In this document: in pieces, positions 47,158-59,100 of the stretch
Layout: each line of letters starts with the position of its first letter
Numbering within the stretch: position 1 is the stretch's first letter
Assembly (NCBI GenBank): GCA_027922465.2
Contig: BQMF02000491.1
Coordinates: 124,001-188,000, forward strand
DNA: 64,000 bases
DNA from: Turritopsis dohrnii
Lineage: Eukaryota; Cnidaria; Hydrozoa; Anthoathecata; Oceaniidae
Direction of reading: 5' to 3'
The notes under the pieces: model-generated
Databases searched by the model: none
What the model was told of the DNA's origin: nothing
What the model saw: the letters and a program-made list of their open reading frames with translations, nothing else
Translations under genes and position numbers: made by a program

Positions 47158-47517
47158 ATGGAGGAAATTCTGAAGAGTCTTGGTCTTGATTACTTAAAGT
47201 AAAAGTTTCAAAATGAAGGGATGGAACCACATAACATCCTTCAGTTATCAAAGGAACAATTGTGTGAATTAGGGGTCACTAGATTAGGAGATCGCCTTCG
47301 GCTTCTGGATCTGTGTAGAAGACATGCAAGTTGTGAAGGAAATCCAAGAACAAGATCTAATGATGGAGATAATCGAGATAATCGAGGAGAGAGTTCAATT
47401 TCAAGAAGAAGGACTATTGTTGAGCGTATTGCTAGTGAACGTTCAATTCTATTTGGACCTTACACACGTCCAAATACAGCCCACAGAAGTCAAATTAAAA
47501 AAAAGAATGTCAGCTAA
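47158..47517 (+). pseudogene. Orphan SAM-domain gene fragment
   Basis: ATG at 47158, then MEEILKSLGLDYLK, a TAA (47200-47202), and in the same frame KFQNEGMEPHNILQLSKEQL and LCELGVTRLGDRLRLLDLC. This is a complete SAM fold broken by one stop, followed by a polar linker to a TAA at 47517. It resembles the SAM domain of the 44-kb transposase and may be the N-terminus of another copy whose integrase is lost. Confidence 0.7.
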
Positions 47518-47679
47518 TGTACCTTTCAAAAAGGCAGCTATCAGAAGCAGAAATTTCTTTGTTATCAAAAGGTTTCAAGTTTATTCCTACACCTAATTTT
47601 GTTAATAAAACCATTTTAAAAGAAGAATTAAAATAAGTTTGGGCGCAATCTTAGATTAAAGGGGCAGTTTCGTAACCAA

Positions 47680-48215
47680 GAGAGCTCAGGGGATTTTAAC
47701 CCCTTCCGACCCAAATCTAAATTTAATCCAAAAGGAAAGGATGCAGCTATTGAAATGTACTTGAGCCACCTTGAGGAAGAGATTTTTGCTATTGAGACGA
47801 AGCTTCCCTACTCTAACCTTACTAGGATGAGAGGCAAGCTTTGAAATCATTGAGAGACGACCTAATATCATTATTAAGGAGGCTGACAAGGGTTCGACAG
47901 TCGTGGTTTGGGATAGGGAGAACTACCTTAAAGAAGCAGTATCACAGCTTGGAGATAGTAATACATACAAGGAATTAGTTGGGAATTGTATCAGCCCCCT
48001 TGTTAAGGTTATAAAAAGTTGTCTAGCAAAGATATGTGCCAGAGGAGATATATCCAAACAAACGTTGGAGTATTTTCGTGTTGAAAATCCTAGGATTGGT
48101 CCTTTTTATTTGTTACCTAAAATACATAAAAGGCTCCATAGTGTTCCCGGTCAACCCGTTATTTCTAACTCTGGATTTTTCACTGAAAATATCTCATTGT
48201 TGTTGTTCGATAATC
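47680..48215 (+). pseudogene. Penelope-like retroelement RT, N-terminal fragment
   Basis: In shifting frames: IEMYLSHLEEEI, then IIIKEADKGSTVVVWDRENY, AVSQLGDSNTYKELV, ENPRIGPFYLLPKIHKRLHS and VPGQPVISNSGFFTENIS. The ADKGxxVVxxD and FYxLPKIHK...PGxPxxS blocks are hallmarks of Penelope-like RTs. Catalytic YxDD and the GIY-YIG endonuclease are missing; the sequence diverges after about 48215. There are several stops and at least one frameshift before 47880. Confidence 0.8.
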
Positions 48216-48319
48216 AGGGTTACGACGAAGGACCGGCCCTCAGCGGACCAACTTTAAGGGCATGGTTTAAGGAATCTACATGGTCCAAGTCTTCAATTTT
48301 GAAAATTTGGTTGGTATAA

Positions 48320-49529
48320 AAGCTATATTATCCCTGTTCCAAGTTGCGTCCCTTAACCAGGTTGGGTTAGGGTTAATTTTGTGTTTCTCCTGAAGGTCCA
48401 GTAACATTAACAACATCAAAGAACATGTTCAAGTGTGATTCCAACGCAACATCATATTTTTACATAATCTGTAATAACTTCTGTTCTAGAAAGAGTTATG
48501 CATTGAGATTAGCCACACTTTAGAACCAACGTATTAGCTTCCTGAAAAGCTGAAAAAATTTAATTAAAATTGCCTCCTTCACTAATGATCAAGGCTCGAA
48601 GACAAACGGTCGTCTAAAAAAAAATATGTCCGCAGAGGGCCATTTTCTTGTTTTGTTTTCTCTTTAAAATGATATTGTCGCCCTTAGAATGAATTATTTG
48701 AAGAAAAAAACAACAGCATCTGAAGCTTTTGATAATAGTCGTCTCTCACAATGATAGTTTTCCTCTGAAAACCTTTCGGAAATCCCAAACCCAAACGATT
48801 TTAAAAATTGGCCCTTTGCGGACTAAAAAGGACGAAATTGAGGCTCTTATGATTTGTTTTGGATGATATATATCCTAACAAGTTTACATTCAACTGAAAG
48901 AACTACAAAAGGACTGCAGAACTCCACAGTTCGAATCTATGCATCCAATTACTTCCACAGATATTAGAGTTTTGAAAAACAAGCGGGTTAGTGAATCCCT
49001 TCAAAACGAGGCTGTCTCATTGCACCAAAGTTACCACACAACTTTATATTAGGTATACCAAGCTAGGTGCGAAGTTTGGATAATCGTGACCAAAAATTGC
49101 CATTGTTAAGCAAATCAAATATTTTTGACTAAATTTTGTTTTTTTTCCCGAAAAAAGGTCTTTATACCTTTATAAAAGATGTGTATTTTACAGCACAACA
49201 AGGAACAAGTTCAAGTCATCCAAAATTGGTCTCAATTATTCCAACAAGATTAAAAATTTTGACAAAATCTATAATTATTTGTTTTCACGCCTTCACACCT
49301 ACATGAAAACTAGGCTATATTTGAAAAACAAATTTTCCCACAAATCGAGTCACCACACGTTACACAAACGTGCAAAGTTTCAATTCCTAACTATTTACAC
49401 TTTTTGAGTTATGAGAACTTATACTATGTGGCGATATATAGGGGATTTATAGCGGGGGCGGTAGTTTGGTGGAACCCGCCCCAAGAAATTTTAACACAAT
49501 CTTTTAGACTTTGATGAAAGCTTTCCATA
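48320..49529. other. 1.2-kb gene-free interval
   Basis: No coding frame of note and no recognisable repeat; possibly old transposon debris. Confidence 0.45.
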
Positions 49530-49659
49530 ATGGGGTCGTTTGTTGAATTTGAGGAAGAAATGGCTGAGTTATTGAGGGAAAACAAAATCGAAAGTGGACT
49601 ATGGTGGCCAATTAGAGCAATAGCAGTTTTTATCGATTTCTTTTGTTTTTCTTACATTA

Positions 49660-49960
49660 ATTTTATTTTGCTTTTTCTTTCTTTTTACTATTTTTTTCAG
49701 TATTGTTCTTTCTTTTTTTTTTGCATATTCACATTTCTTCATTACTTTTTTCTTACTTTTTTCCCTACTTTTTTATTATTTTATTTCTACTTTTTTTCGC
49801 TACTATTTTTCTACTTTTTTTTCGTTACTGCTTTTTATATTTTTTTTTCGTTAGCTACTTTTTTGTTACTTTTTTACTACTATTTTTACATTTTAAAATA
49901 ACAAAAAAAAAAGAAAAACAGGAAAAAAGTAAAGAAAAACTAAAGTAAAGTAAAAATAAA
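49660..49960. repeat. Strand-asymmetric polypyrimidine tract then polypurine tract
   Basis: About 240 bp of almost pure T/C with TACTTTTTT-like units, followed by A/G-rich DNA (49900-49960). The long open frames across it (49530-49901 and 49703-49948) are artefacts of F/Y/L-rich low complexity. Confidence 0.8.
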
Positions 49961-49961
49961 A

Positions 49962-50282
49962 GTGTTTGTGGCCGAGGAGGGCAATAGCGATATACAAAAT
50001 GGAAGCATGGCCGAGGAGAGCAATAGCACATTTTCATTAACAGAAATAAACGCCCTGGGTGCTTATAATTTTTTTGAACTTATACGTTGGGCGCTTATGC
50101 GGACAAGGCGCTTAATTAAAAAATCACTAGAATCACCAATACCGTTTACCATTTCACTGGATGCTGACAAAAGAACGGCATGTGTCCTTGCTCAAGCAAC
50201 TTCAAAAAAGCTTGATAATTACTGTCACTTTGAAATGAAAACACTTCATTCCCGCCTTATTGAGTTTTCTTCATTATGCTGA
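49962..50282 (+). CDS. Unrecognised 106-codon open frame
   Basis: Starts after the polypurine tract; contains MAEESNSTFSLTEINALGAY, RTRRLIKKSLES and a Ser/Leu-rich end. No known domain and no splice partners identified. It could be a chance frame or a degraded transposon gene. Confidence 0.2.
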   Translation: MFVAEEGNSDIQNGSMAEESNSTFSLTEINALGAYNFFELIRWALMRTRRLIKKSLESPIPFTISLDADKRTACVLAQATSKKLDNYCHFEMKTLHSRLIEFSSLC

Positions 50283-50329
50283 AATATATGTTCAACTCAA
50301 AACCATATTTTTCTCATTATCTTATGTTT

Positions 50330-50480
50330 TTGCTGAATAAGTGCTCAATTTTGGATCTGGGCGTTTAATCGGAATCTGGGCCTGATTACAAATTTTTCCT
50401 CTAAACCTTAGTTCTAAACCTGTTTAATTGGATGGGGCGTTTAATCCTGGCTGCTAAATCGGTCATTTACGGTACTTAAA
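50330..50480. repeat. GGGCGTTTAAT repeat fragment
   Basis: Copies of 'gggcgtttaatc' at about 50367 and 50432, ending 'atttacggtac'. The motif matches the MITE at 61.8-62.2 kb. Confidence 0.5.
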
Positions 50481-50582
50481 TTAACACACACCCTAGTCTA
50501 AAGAAACCAAACAATGTTACAAACAAGTTGGGTTCATGTGGGTTCATAGGATGACCATCCTTGATAGAAGCGTTCCTTTGAC

Positions 50583-51020
50583 ATGGTTTGGTTTGACGAA
50601 AAAACGAGTTCTCTGTTAGCACAATGCATGAGTTTAAAGCTGCTTTATCTCTCTTATTTTACGCAGGCTTATTCCTGTCAAAGATTTCAAAATTCATCTA
50701 TTTTTAAGGTATCCCTTTCAACGATAGCACTTATACATTCTTTGGTAGTTGGCAGTTGTTTGGTATCTACAACATCGGTTCTTCAGCATCGGTTTCATGA
50801 TTCGGTGATTTATTTTTTATTGCCTTTTGAAACATTACTTTTGAAATTGAAAGCTGTAAACAATTTTTACAGAAGATTCTATATAATAAACATTGTGACC
50901 CGTCAGTGTTTTAGAAGCAATTTATATGTATATACCGACAAGGACTATAATGAACATGGACAGCTGTTCATCAAGCAAATGTCATGGGAAAACATCAAAA
51001 TATTAAGATATTTGCTTTAA
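50583..51020 (+). other. 145-codon open frame, doubtful
   Basis: AT-rich frame (MVWFDEKTSSLLAQC..., ends WENIKILRYLL) with no recognisable domain. Listed only because it is long for this composition; it could be a chance frame. Confidence 0.15.
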
Positions 51021-51292
51021 GAAATAATCGTCAAAATACGCGCTTTTTTTTATAAGAACCAGTAAAATCTGACCTGAGGCTGGCTGTTCTTATTTTTTAG
51101 CCTTTTTCAGCCTGAATTGTTCTTATCTTCTTCTTAGCTTTAAGAACAAAGTTTCAGATTTCAGCCTCATTTTGTTCTTATCTATGGAACTTCCAGTAAA
51201 TGAAAAAATAAATGTTTTTAGAAAAAAACAAGTGTTGTTCTTGCCGAGTCACATTAATTTGCAATGTAGCGTGGCAGTGAAATAAATTTATA
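51021..51292. repeat. MITE-like repeat with TTCTTAT and GAGGCTG motifs
   Basis: Opens 'gcgcttttttttataagaac' and repeats TGTTCTTAT and CAGCCTCA. A related copy at about 60775-60950 ends 'ttcttataaaaaaaagcgtg', the inverse of this opening. Confidence 0.5.
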
Positions 51293-52356
51293 CCAGCCGC
51301 CAAGGCGGCATCGCTCGCCGCCCATGTTCAGCATGCGTTGACTTCACGAAAAATAAAATTAAGGAATTGGCAACCGAAAGATTTACCATGTTGTAGAGCT
51401 CGAAAAACTGATTAAAAAATGTATGGGATCGTTCCGCTGCGATCAACCGTTACAGAGATATCATTCTTCAAAGATTTTGATGACGTCACAAACCCCTCCC
51501 AAAAAAGTTAGACCCAAATTTTTTGTCACCCCATCGCCTGTATCGCGGACCCGAAAAACGTCAGTTATCCTAGCGACAGATTCGAAATCAAATATCAAAT
51601 ATCAGCTTAAACAATGGTTCCAAAAAAACCCAAATTTCATGTGTTATTTATTTGCACTCAAAACGTAGAGAGAAAAAAACTTTTTATTAGCTTTTGTTTT
51701 AAAATGTTACGCGCTCTAACATGGGTGCTATCAAACAGGGTGAAAATGGTTTCTCTTCTTAAAAAGTTCACACGGAGGAGAGAAAAAAGGCACGTGCTAA
51801 ATGAATAAATAGAATAAAAAAACGTTCGATTAGAAGGCTTATCAATTAAAAGAACAAATTAAATTATTAAAAGAAAAGCAAAAAAAAACAAAGATTTTCT
51901 TTTGGTATGATACTCTTTTTTTACCTTACCTTACCTTACCTTATCGGTTTTTAAACATTTTGATTGCTCAAAAAAAAAGTTCACCCGTCTCAGACAGTCA
52001 GGCAAGAGTTAGTGGCAAACCGAACATATGCTGCCACGTTCTGCCACTGCTGCTTTTTGTCCAAAATATTTAATCAGTTAGTGACTTTGTATTTAGTTGA
52101 TGTACTGTTTTCAAAGCAAAGTCAATAATGTGGAATATAAAACTAACAATAATGATAAAAACAAAACGTTATTCCTATTAGCTCATCAGCCAAAAAAAGT
52201 CACGTTCGATTGGGGTTGCAATGTATTTGCTTCGAACTCACGTCGCACACAAAAAAAGAAATAATTTCGCTCACAACTTAATCTACCATTTTGCGTGACT
52301 TACAAACAAACAAACAAACAGACAGACAGACAGAGAATCGGCTATTAATATATAGA
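51293..52356 (-). mobile_element. Array unit 1, 1064 bp, chimeric
   Basis: Ends CTGG on the minus strand. Its 3' portion (51293-51575) carries the 'gttgtagagctcgaaaaact' module of other Helitrons, whereas the other units have the 'ctgctctgtatcactgtatc' type. A (TTACC)n expansion lies at 51920-51944. Confidence 0.85.
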
Positions 52357-53207
52357 TTAGCGGCCAAGGCGGCGTCGCTCGCCGCCCATGTCCACCTGCT
52401 CTGTATCACTGTATCAATAAACGTCAAATTTCCTTATAAACGGCTCGTACAACCAGAAGCAGATTCGAAGTCACAACCTCTGGTAAAACCAATCTTTTAT
52501 CAGTGTAACAATACACTCAAAACGTATAGAGAGAAAATTTCAACTTTTTATTAACTTTTGTTTTAAAAAAAGTGACGCGCTCTAACATGGGTGCTATCAA
52601 ACGTAAGGGGGAAATGGTTTCTCTTCTTAAAACGTTCACACGGAGGAGAGAAAAAAGGCACGTGCTAAATGAATAAATAGAATAAAAAAACGTTCGATCA
52701 GAACGCTTAACAATTATATAAAAGAAGAAATTAATTTATTAAAAGAAATGCAAAAACAAAAACATTTTGTTTTGATATGATACTCTTTTTTTACCTATCG
52801 GTTTTTAAACATTTTGATTGTTCAAAAAGAAAGTTCAGCCGTCTCAGACAGTCAGGCAAGAGTCAGTGGCAAAAACCGAACATATGTTGCCACGTTCTGC
52901 CACTGCTGCTTTTTGTCCAAAATGTTTAATCAGTTAGTTTCTTTGTATTTAGTTGATGTACTGTTTTCAAAGCCAAGTCAACGTGGAATATAACACTAAC
53001 AATAATGATAAAAACAAAACGTTATATTCCTATTAGTTCATCAGCCAAAAAAAGTCACGTTCGATTGGGGTTGCAATGTATTTGCTTCGAACTCGCGTCG
53101 CACACAAAAAAAGAAATAATTTCGCTCACAACTTAATCTACCATTTTGCGTGACTTACAAACAAACGCACAAACAAACATACAGAGAATCGGCTATTAAT
53201 ATATAGA
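52357..53207 (-). mobile_element. Array unit 2, 851 bp
   Basis: Ends CTAA; its hairpin has one change (GCGGCC for GCCGCC). Standard family-A interior with AAAC and AGAC repeats near the 5' end. Confidence 0.88.
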
Positions 53208-54104
53208 CTAGCCGCCAAGGCGGCGTCGCTCGCCGCCCATGTGCACCTGCTCTGTGTGTCACCCCGGAGACCCCCATAAACCTCATATTTCCTGAAAAAA
53301 CGGCTCGTACAACTTGTGTTCAGCCAGAGGCAGATTCGAAATCAAATATCAAATATCAGTTTAAACAATGGTTCCAAAAAACCCCAAATTTCATGATGTG
53401 TTACTTATTTATTTTTTAAAACAATCGCTGATCAGTACAACAATACACTCAAAACGTATTAACTTTTGTTTTAAAAAAGTTACGCGCTCTAACATGGGTG
53501 CTATCAAACGTAAGGGGGAAATGGTTTCTCTTCTTAAAAAGATCACACGGGAGGAGAGAAAAAAAGGCACGTGCTAAAAGAATAAAGTGAATAAAAAAAA
53601 CGTTCGATCTGATATAAAATAAAAAGATTAAAAGAAATCGATTAAAACAAATTAAGACAACTATTATGACAAAAGCAAAAAAAAATATTTTGTTTTATGA
53701 TACTCTTTTTTTACCTATAGGTTTTTAAAATTTTGATTGCTCGAAAAAAAGTTCACCCGTCTCAGACAGTCAGGCAAGGATACGTTTGGATACACTGGCA
53801 AACCGAACATGCTACCACGTTCTGCCACGGCTGCTTTTTGTCCAAAATGTTTTATCAATTAGTTTCTTTTGTATTTAGTTTTCAAAGCCAAGTCAACGTG
53901 GAATATAAAACTAACAATAATAATAAAAACAAAACGTTATCTCTATTGGTTCACCAGCCAAAAAAAGTCACGTTCGATTGGGGTTGCAGTGTATTTGTTT
54001 CGAACTCACGTCGCACACAAAAAAAGAAATAATTTCGCTCACAACTCAATCTACCATTTTGCGTGACAGACAAACAGACAGAGAATCGGCTATTAATATA
54101 TAGA
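53208..54104 (-). mobile_element. Array unit 3, 897 bp
   Basis: Ends CTAG. It diverges from unit 2 near the 3' end ('gtgtcaccccggagaccccc') and shares 'aaatatcagtttaaacaatgg' with unit 1, which is evidence for exchange between units. Confidence 0.88.
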
Positions 54105-55009
54105 CTAGCCGCCAAGGCGGCGTCGCTCGCCGCCCATGTCCACCTGCTCTGTATCACTGTATCAATAAATGTCAAATTTCCTTATAAACGGCTCGTACAA
54201 CTTGTGTTCAACCAAAGCAGATTCAAAATCACAACCTCTGGTATGAAGTGTTATATCAGTTTTGCATCAATTTTTCAGGTTTTTCATGATGTGTTACTTA
54301 TTTATTTTTTAAAACCAATCGTCTATCAGTATAACAATACACTCAAAACGTATTGAGAAAAAACTTCGACTTATTATCAGCTTTCGTTTTAAAAAATTTA
54401 CGCGCTCTAACATGGGTGCTATTAAACGTAGGGGGGAAATGGTTTCTCTTCTTAAAAAGATCCCACGGGAGGAGAGAAAAAAGGCACGTGCTAAATGAAT
54501 AAATTGAATAAAAATATGTTCGATCAGAAGCGCATAACAAAGAAATTAAATTAATAAAACAAAAGCAAAAAAATTTTTTTTTTCATGATACTCTTTTTTC
54601 GTGCAAGGAAAGCTTCGGTTTTTAAACATTTTGATTGCTCGAAAAAAAGGTTCACCGATCTCAGGCAATCAGCCAAGCGTTAGGATACAACACTGGCAAA
54701 CCGAACACGCTTATGCCACCACTGTTTGTTGTCCAGAATGTTTAATCAGTAGGTTTCTTTGTATCTAGTTGATGTACTGTTTTCAAAGCCAAGTCAACAG
54801 TAGTCCTTGGAAAATAAAATTAATGATAATTTTAATAAAAAAAAACATTATTCCTATTGGTTCACCAGTCAAAAAAAGTCACGTTCGATTGGGGTTGCAA
54901 TTTGTTTTGCACTGACGTTGCACACAAAAAGAAATAATTTCGCTCACAACTCAATCTACCATTTTGCGTGACAGACAAACAGACAGAGAATCGGCTATTA
55001 ATATATAGA
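54105..55009 (-). mobile_element. Array unit 4, 905 bp
   Basis: Ends CTAG. Like unit 3 it has a short AGAC tract (gacagacaaacagacagaga) at its 5' end, so units 3 and 4 are closer to each other than to unit 5. Confidence 0.88.
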
Positions 55010-55847
55010 CTAGCCGCCAAGGCGGCGTCGCTCGCCGCCCATGTCCACCTGCTCTGTATCACTGTATCAATAAACGTCAAATTTCCTTATAAACGGCTCG
55101 TACAACTTGTGTTCAACCAGAAGCAGATTCGAAGTCACAACCTCTGGTAAAACCAATCTTTTATCAGTGTAACAATACACTCAAAACGTAGAGAGAGAAA
55201 ACTTCAACTTTTTATTAGCTTTACGCGCTCTAACATGGGTGCTATCAAACAGGGGGAAAATGGTTTCTCTTCTAAAAAAAGTTCACACGGAGGAGAGAAA
55301 AAAGGCACGTGCTAAATGAATAAATAGAATAAAAAAACGTTCGATCAGAACGCTTAACAATTAAAAGAAGAAATTAATTTATTAAAAGAAAAGCAAAAAA
55401 AAAAAAACATTTTGTTTTGATATGATACTCTTTTTTTACCTATCGGTTTTTAAACATTTTCATTGCTCAAAAAAAAAGTTCACCCGTCTCAGACAGGCAG
55501 GCAAACCGAACATATGCTGCCACGTTCTGCCACTGCTGCTTTTTGTCCAAAATGTTTAATCAGTTAGTTTCTTTGTATTTAGTTGATGTAGTGTTTTCAA
55601 AGCCAAGTCAACGTGGAATATAAAACTAACAATAATAATAAAAACAAAACGTTATTCCTATTAGTTCATCTGCCAAAAAAAGTCACGCTCGATTGGGGTT
55701 GCAATGTATTTGCTTCGAACTCACGTCGCACACAAAAAAAGAAATAATTTCGCTCACAACTCAATCTACCATTTTGCGTGACTTACAAACAAACAAACAA
55801 ACAGACAGACAGACAGACAGACAGAGAATCGGCTATTAATATATAGA
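55010..55847 (-). mobile_element. Array unit 5, 838 bp
   Basis: Ends CTAG. The longer AAAC/AGAC tract at the 5' end matches the single copies at 4.6 and 34.5 kb. The outer flank after 55847 is 'ttaaaaatggtag'. Confidence 0.88.
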
Positions 55848-55920
55848 TTAAAAATGGTAGCAACGTGCCAACTATATGCGTGAAGAGATGTAGATATCTG
55901 TACGAATTATTATGTCCTTA

Positions 55921-56007
55921 TTTCATATCGTAAAATCTCCGCCACGATCTAATACTGGATCCCGCCCTTTCTCGCTAAAAGCTAGAGGTCATGCTTCAAC
56001 CTCCTCT
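55921..56007 (+). repeat. Left ITR of the DIRS-like element
   Basis: Begins tttcatatcgtaaaatctcc and ends in 'caacctcctct'; inverse of 60052-60138. Confidence 0.9.
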
Positions 56008-56197
56008 TGCTTTTTTCTCGCGAACAAGATAAAGACGTCTTTCGGTGAGTAATATCTCGTGGTTTTGAAATCCACTTTAATCTGTTGATATATCGAATTT
56101 CATGACATTATATTATCTCAGTTATGTCACCAGAGGTTACAATTGGATAACCTTTTGATTATTTTTTTGTTTGTTTGTTTTCATATTTCTTAGAAAT

Positions 56198-59100
56198 ATG
56201 GATACAATCCACGGTGACAACAGTGAACGCAACGACCAGCTTGATCTGGAAGTGCAAGGCAATGATGATGCCATAATTGAAAGCTCCATTGAGAGTAGAA
56301 ACAAGGCCCCTAAAAGAGGGCTCGAGGACTCTGAAATAGAGAATATTGTGGAAAAGTCCCATAAAAGGGGCAGATTCGAATTGTCTGATGAACAAGACAC
56401 TTGGGAATTAGAGTCAGCTTTAGCTGATTATGCCAACAAATACATCAATACTTTTGTCCCTAACCAAACTTTGAAGGACAAAATACTTACAGAAAATCCT
56501 GTCCCCTCGAATGTGAGCTGCTGTAAAAAGCTGGATTCCTTTATGAAGGAAATGTTATTAGAGCAAAACAAAAACATGTGTTTAAGCCAAGAAAAATCTT
56601 TGGCTAACTTACAACAACGGATTGAGTTTGTCTATGGCCCATTATCAAAAGTTTGGTCTGCCATCGAGAGTGAGAAAGTGAACTCAGAGGGTCAGGATGA
56701 TGATGATTCTCCTATTGTGGCAATCTCAAGTTTGTTTGAACAGACCATGCTCTTACTTGGACAAGCAGTCAACACATGTGCGTATGCTCGCAGATTCAAC
56801 ATTCTAATGTCTTTCCTCAATGACCGCAAAAAAGTGGAAACGATTCTGAAAGACAATGCCTCTGCATTTACTGAAGCTAACGAAGACCTCTTTGGAGAGA
56901 AATATGAGGATGCAATGGTGAAGTCATCAAAGTCAAAGAAGAAATCCAAAGAATTCTTTGGATTGATGAAGAACTCCAGCACCAGTGCAAGTAGGAAGCC
57001 CTTTTCAAGAGGCCCCCTGTCACAGTCGAGAGGTGGTAGGGGGCGCGGAGTCTTCTCAGCTGCTGGACAGTCCATCCAGAACAATTTCTACAGGTCCAGA
57101 GGTGGTAAGAATGTTAGATCTTTCTTTATCCACAACAAGATTGGATCTTCTCTCACCAAGGGAGTACAACAAGATACACCCTCTAATAAAAAGGTTGTTC
57201 ACTTCAGAGGTACCTTCTCTGCCATTGGCAGGAAGGCTGAAATTCTTTCTAAAAAACTGGGAACGGTTGACAAACGACCAGGCTATATTAAACATGGTGA
57301 AGGGTTACGAAATTCCTCTGTTAGAATCTCCAATTCAGTCAAAACCTCCGTTCCAGTCAAAAATGACAATAGAGGAGAAAGCCCTTGTACGAGAGGAGGT
57401 CCAATCAATGCTCACAAAAGGGGCAATATACACTGTAACTTCAAAAGCAAACCAATTCATAAGTTCGATTTTTCTGGTCAAGAAAAAGGGAGGGGGGAAC
57501 CGTCCTGTAATCAATCTAAAAAACTTGAACAAGAGTGTTCCATACAGGCACTTCAAGATGGAAGGCTTGTTCCTCTTGAAGGAACTTCTATCAAAAGGGG
57601 ATTGGATGTGCAAAATAGATTTAAAAGATGCCTATTTCGCAGTACCCTTAAGTCAGAAATCTCGGAAATACATCCGATTTCAATGGGAAGGCCTTCTTTA
57701 CGAGTTTTGTTGCCTCTGTTTCGGTCTTTCTTCAGATCCTTGGGTGTTTACCAAACTTTTAAAAGTGCCAATTTCCCTACTCCGAAGGTTACATATCAAG
57801 ATAATCATCTACCTGGACGACATGCTCTTAATGGCAGCATCAATGGAGGATTTGATAATGGCCAGGGATACTCTGATATTTCTTCTCCAACAATTGGGCT
57901 TTCTCATCAACATAAAGAAGTCAGTGTTGACTCCAACATTGACCTTAGAATTTTTAGGGGTTCTAATAGATTCGAGGAATATGGTTGTAAGTCTTCCTCA
58001 GGAAAAAATCACGAAAATAAAAAATCAGTGCAGGGAACTATTAGAGAACCCCAGGGTCACTGTGAGGGACTTGAGCAAGTTCATAGGAAAGCTTTCCTCT
58101 ACAGCTGTAGCTGTCCTCCCTGCTCCAATGCAGTATCGATACCTTCAACACCAACAGATTCAGGAAATAGTGGAAAGGAACTCTTTCGATTCAATGATAA
58201 CACTCTCAGAAAAAGCCAAAGGGGAGATACTCTGGTGGATGGAGAATCTCAGCATTCACAATGGGAAATCTCTAATAACAGGTCCACCACAGTTGATAAT
58301 AAGCTCGGATGCCTCGAAAGAAGGTTGGGGAGCAGCCTGCATGGGTCGGACAACGGGGGGCCCGTGGTCTCGAGAAGAGAGGAACTATCACATCAATATA
58401 TTAGAATTAGAGGCGGTCAGGCTAGCACTAATGACTTTTACAATGGGGGAAAAACCAGGGATCTCAGTTCACATGCAAATAGACAATATGGTTGCTCTCT
58501 CTTATCTGATGAAAATGGGCGGGACAAAGAATCAGAAATTAGTTGCAATAAGCAAACAAATCTGGAGTTATCTACTATCTCACAAGATCACAATTACTGC
58601 AGAGTACTTACCTTCCGTGCTGAATGTAGAAGCGGACAGGGAGTCCAGGTGCACAGCAAGCAACAGCGAATGGAAACTCAACACAAAGGTGTTTCAAAGG
58701 TTGTGTCAATTAAGGGGGACACCCGAAATAGACCTATTTGCCTCGAGGGTATCCCATCAACTCCCTCAGTACATATCCTGGAAACTGGACCCTTTCAGCA
58801 AGGGACGGGATGCATTCCTAATAAATTGGCACCACAAATTCTCATACGCATTCCCTCCTTTTTCACTGATAGGAAGGGTATTGCTCAAGGTACAGAAGGA
58901 ACAAGCCGACGTGTTATTGGTAACCCCGGCTTGGCAAAGCCAATCGTGGTTTCCAAGTCTCCTGAAATTATCAGTGAGAAATCCAATTCTGTTACCCAAG
59001 AGAATGGATCTTTTAACAAATCCAAGAGGCGAATTCCATCCCTTAATTCTAGAAAACTCGCTAAGGTTAGTGGCGTGGACAATCTCCGGAAAAGTCTATG

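Larger units (their letters stand above)
51293..55847 (-). mobile_element. Head-to-tail array of five family-A Helitrons
   Basis: Five units share the minus-strand start TCTATATATTAATAGCC and the 3' palindrome GCCGCCTTGGCGGC plus CTRR. Unit bounds: 51293-52356, 52357-53207, 53208-54104, 54105-55009, 55010-55847. At each internal junction the CTAG or CTAA of one unit is followed immediately by the TC of the next, with no target bases between. The only outer flanks are at 51292 and 55848. None encodes Rep or helicase. The array follows the known rolling-circle mechanism, in which missed termination or repeated insertion at an end would produce concatemers. Confidence 0.9.

Noticed and set aside
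49530..49948. Long Phe/Tyr/Leu-rich frames looking like membrane proteins
   Set aside because: They translate a nearly pure T/C tract and have no domain or codon structure.
50583..51020. 145-codon frame as a real gene
   Set aside because: No domain, AT-rich codons and no splice context; kept only as a doubtful entry.
56137..57613. Minus-strand frames of 77-130 codons over the DIRS-like element
   Set aside because: Shadows of gag and RT; no matching domains or splice signals.
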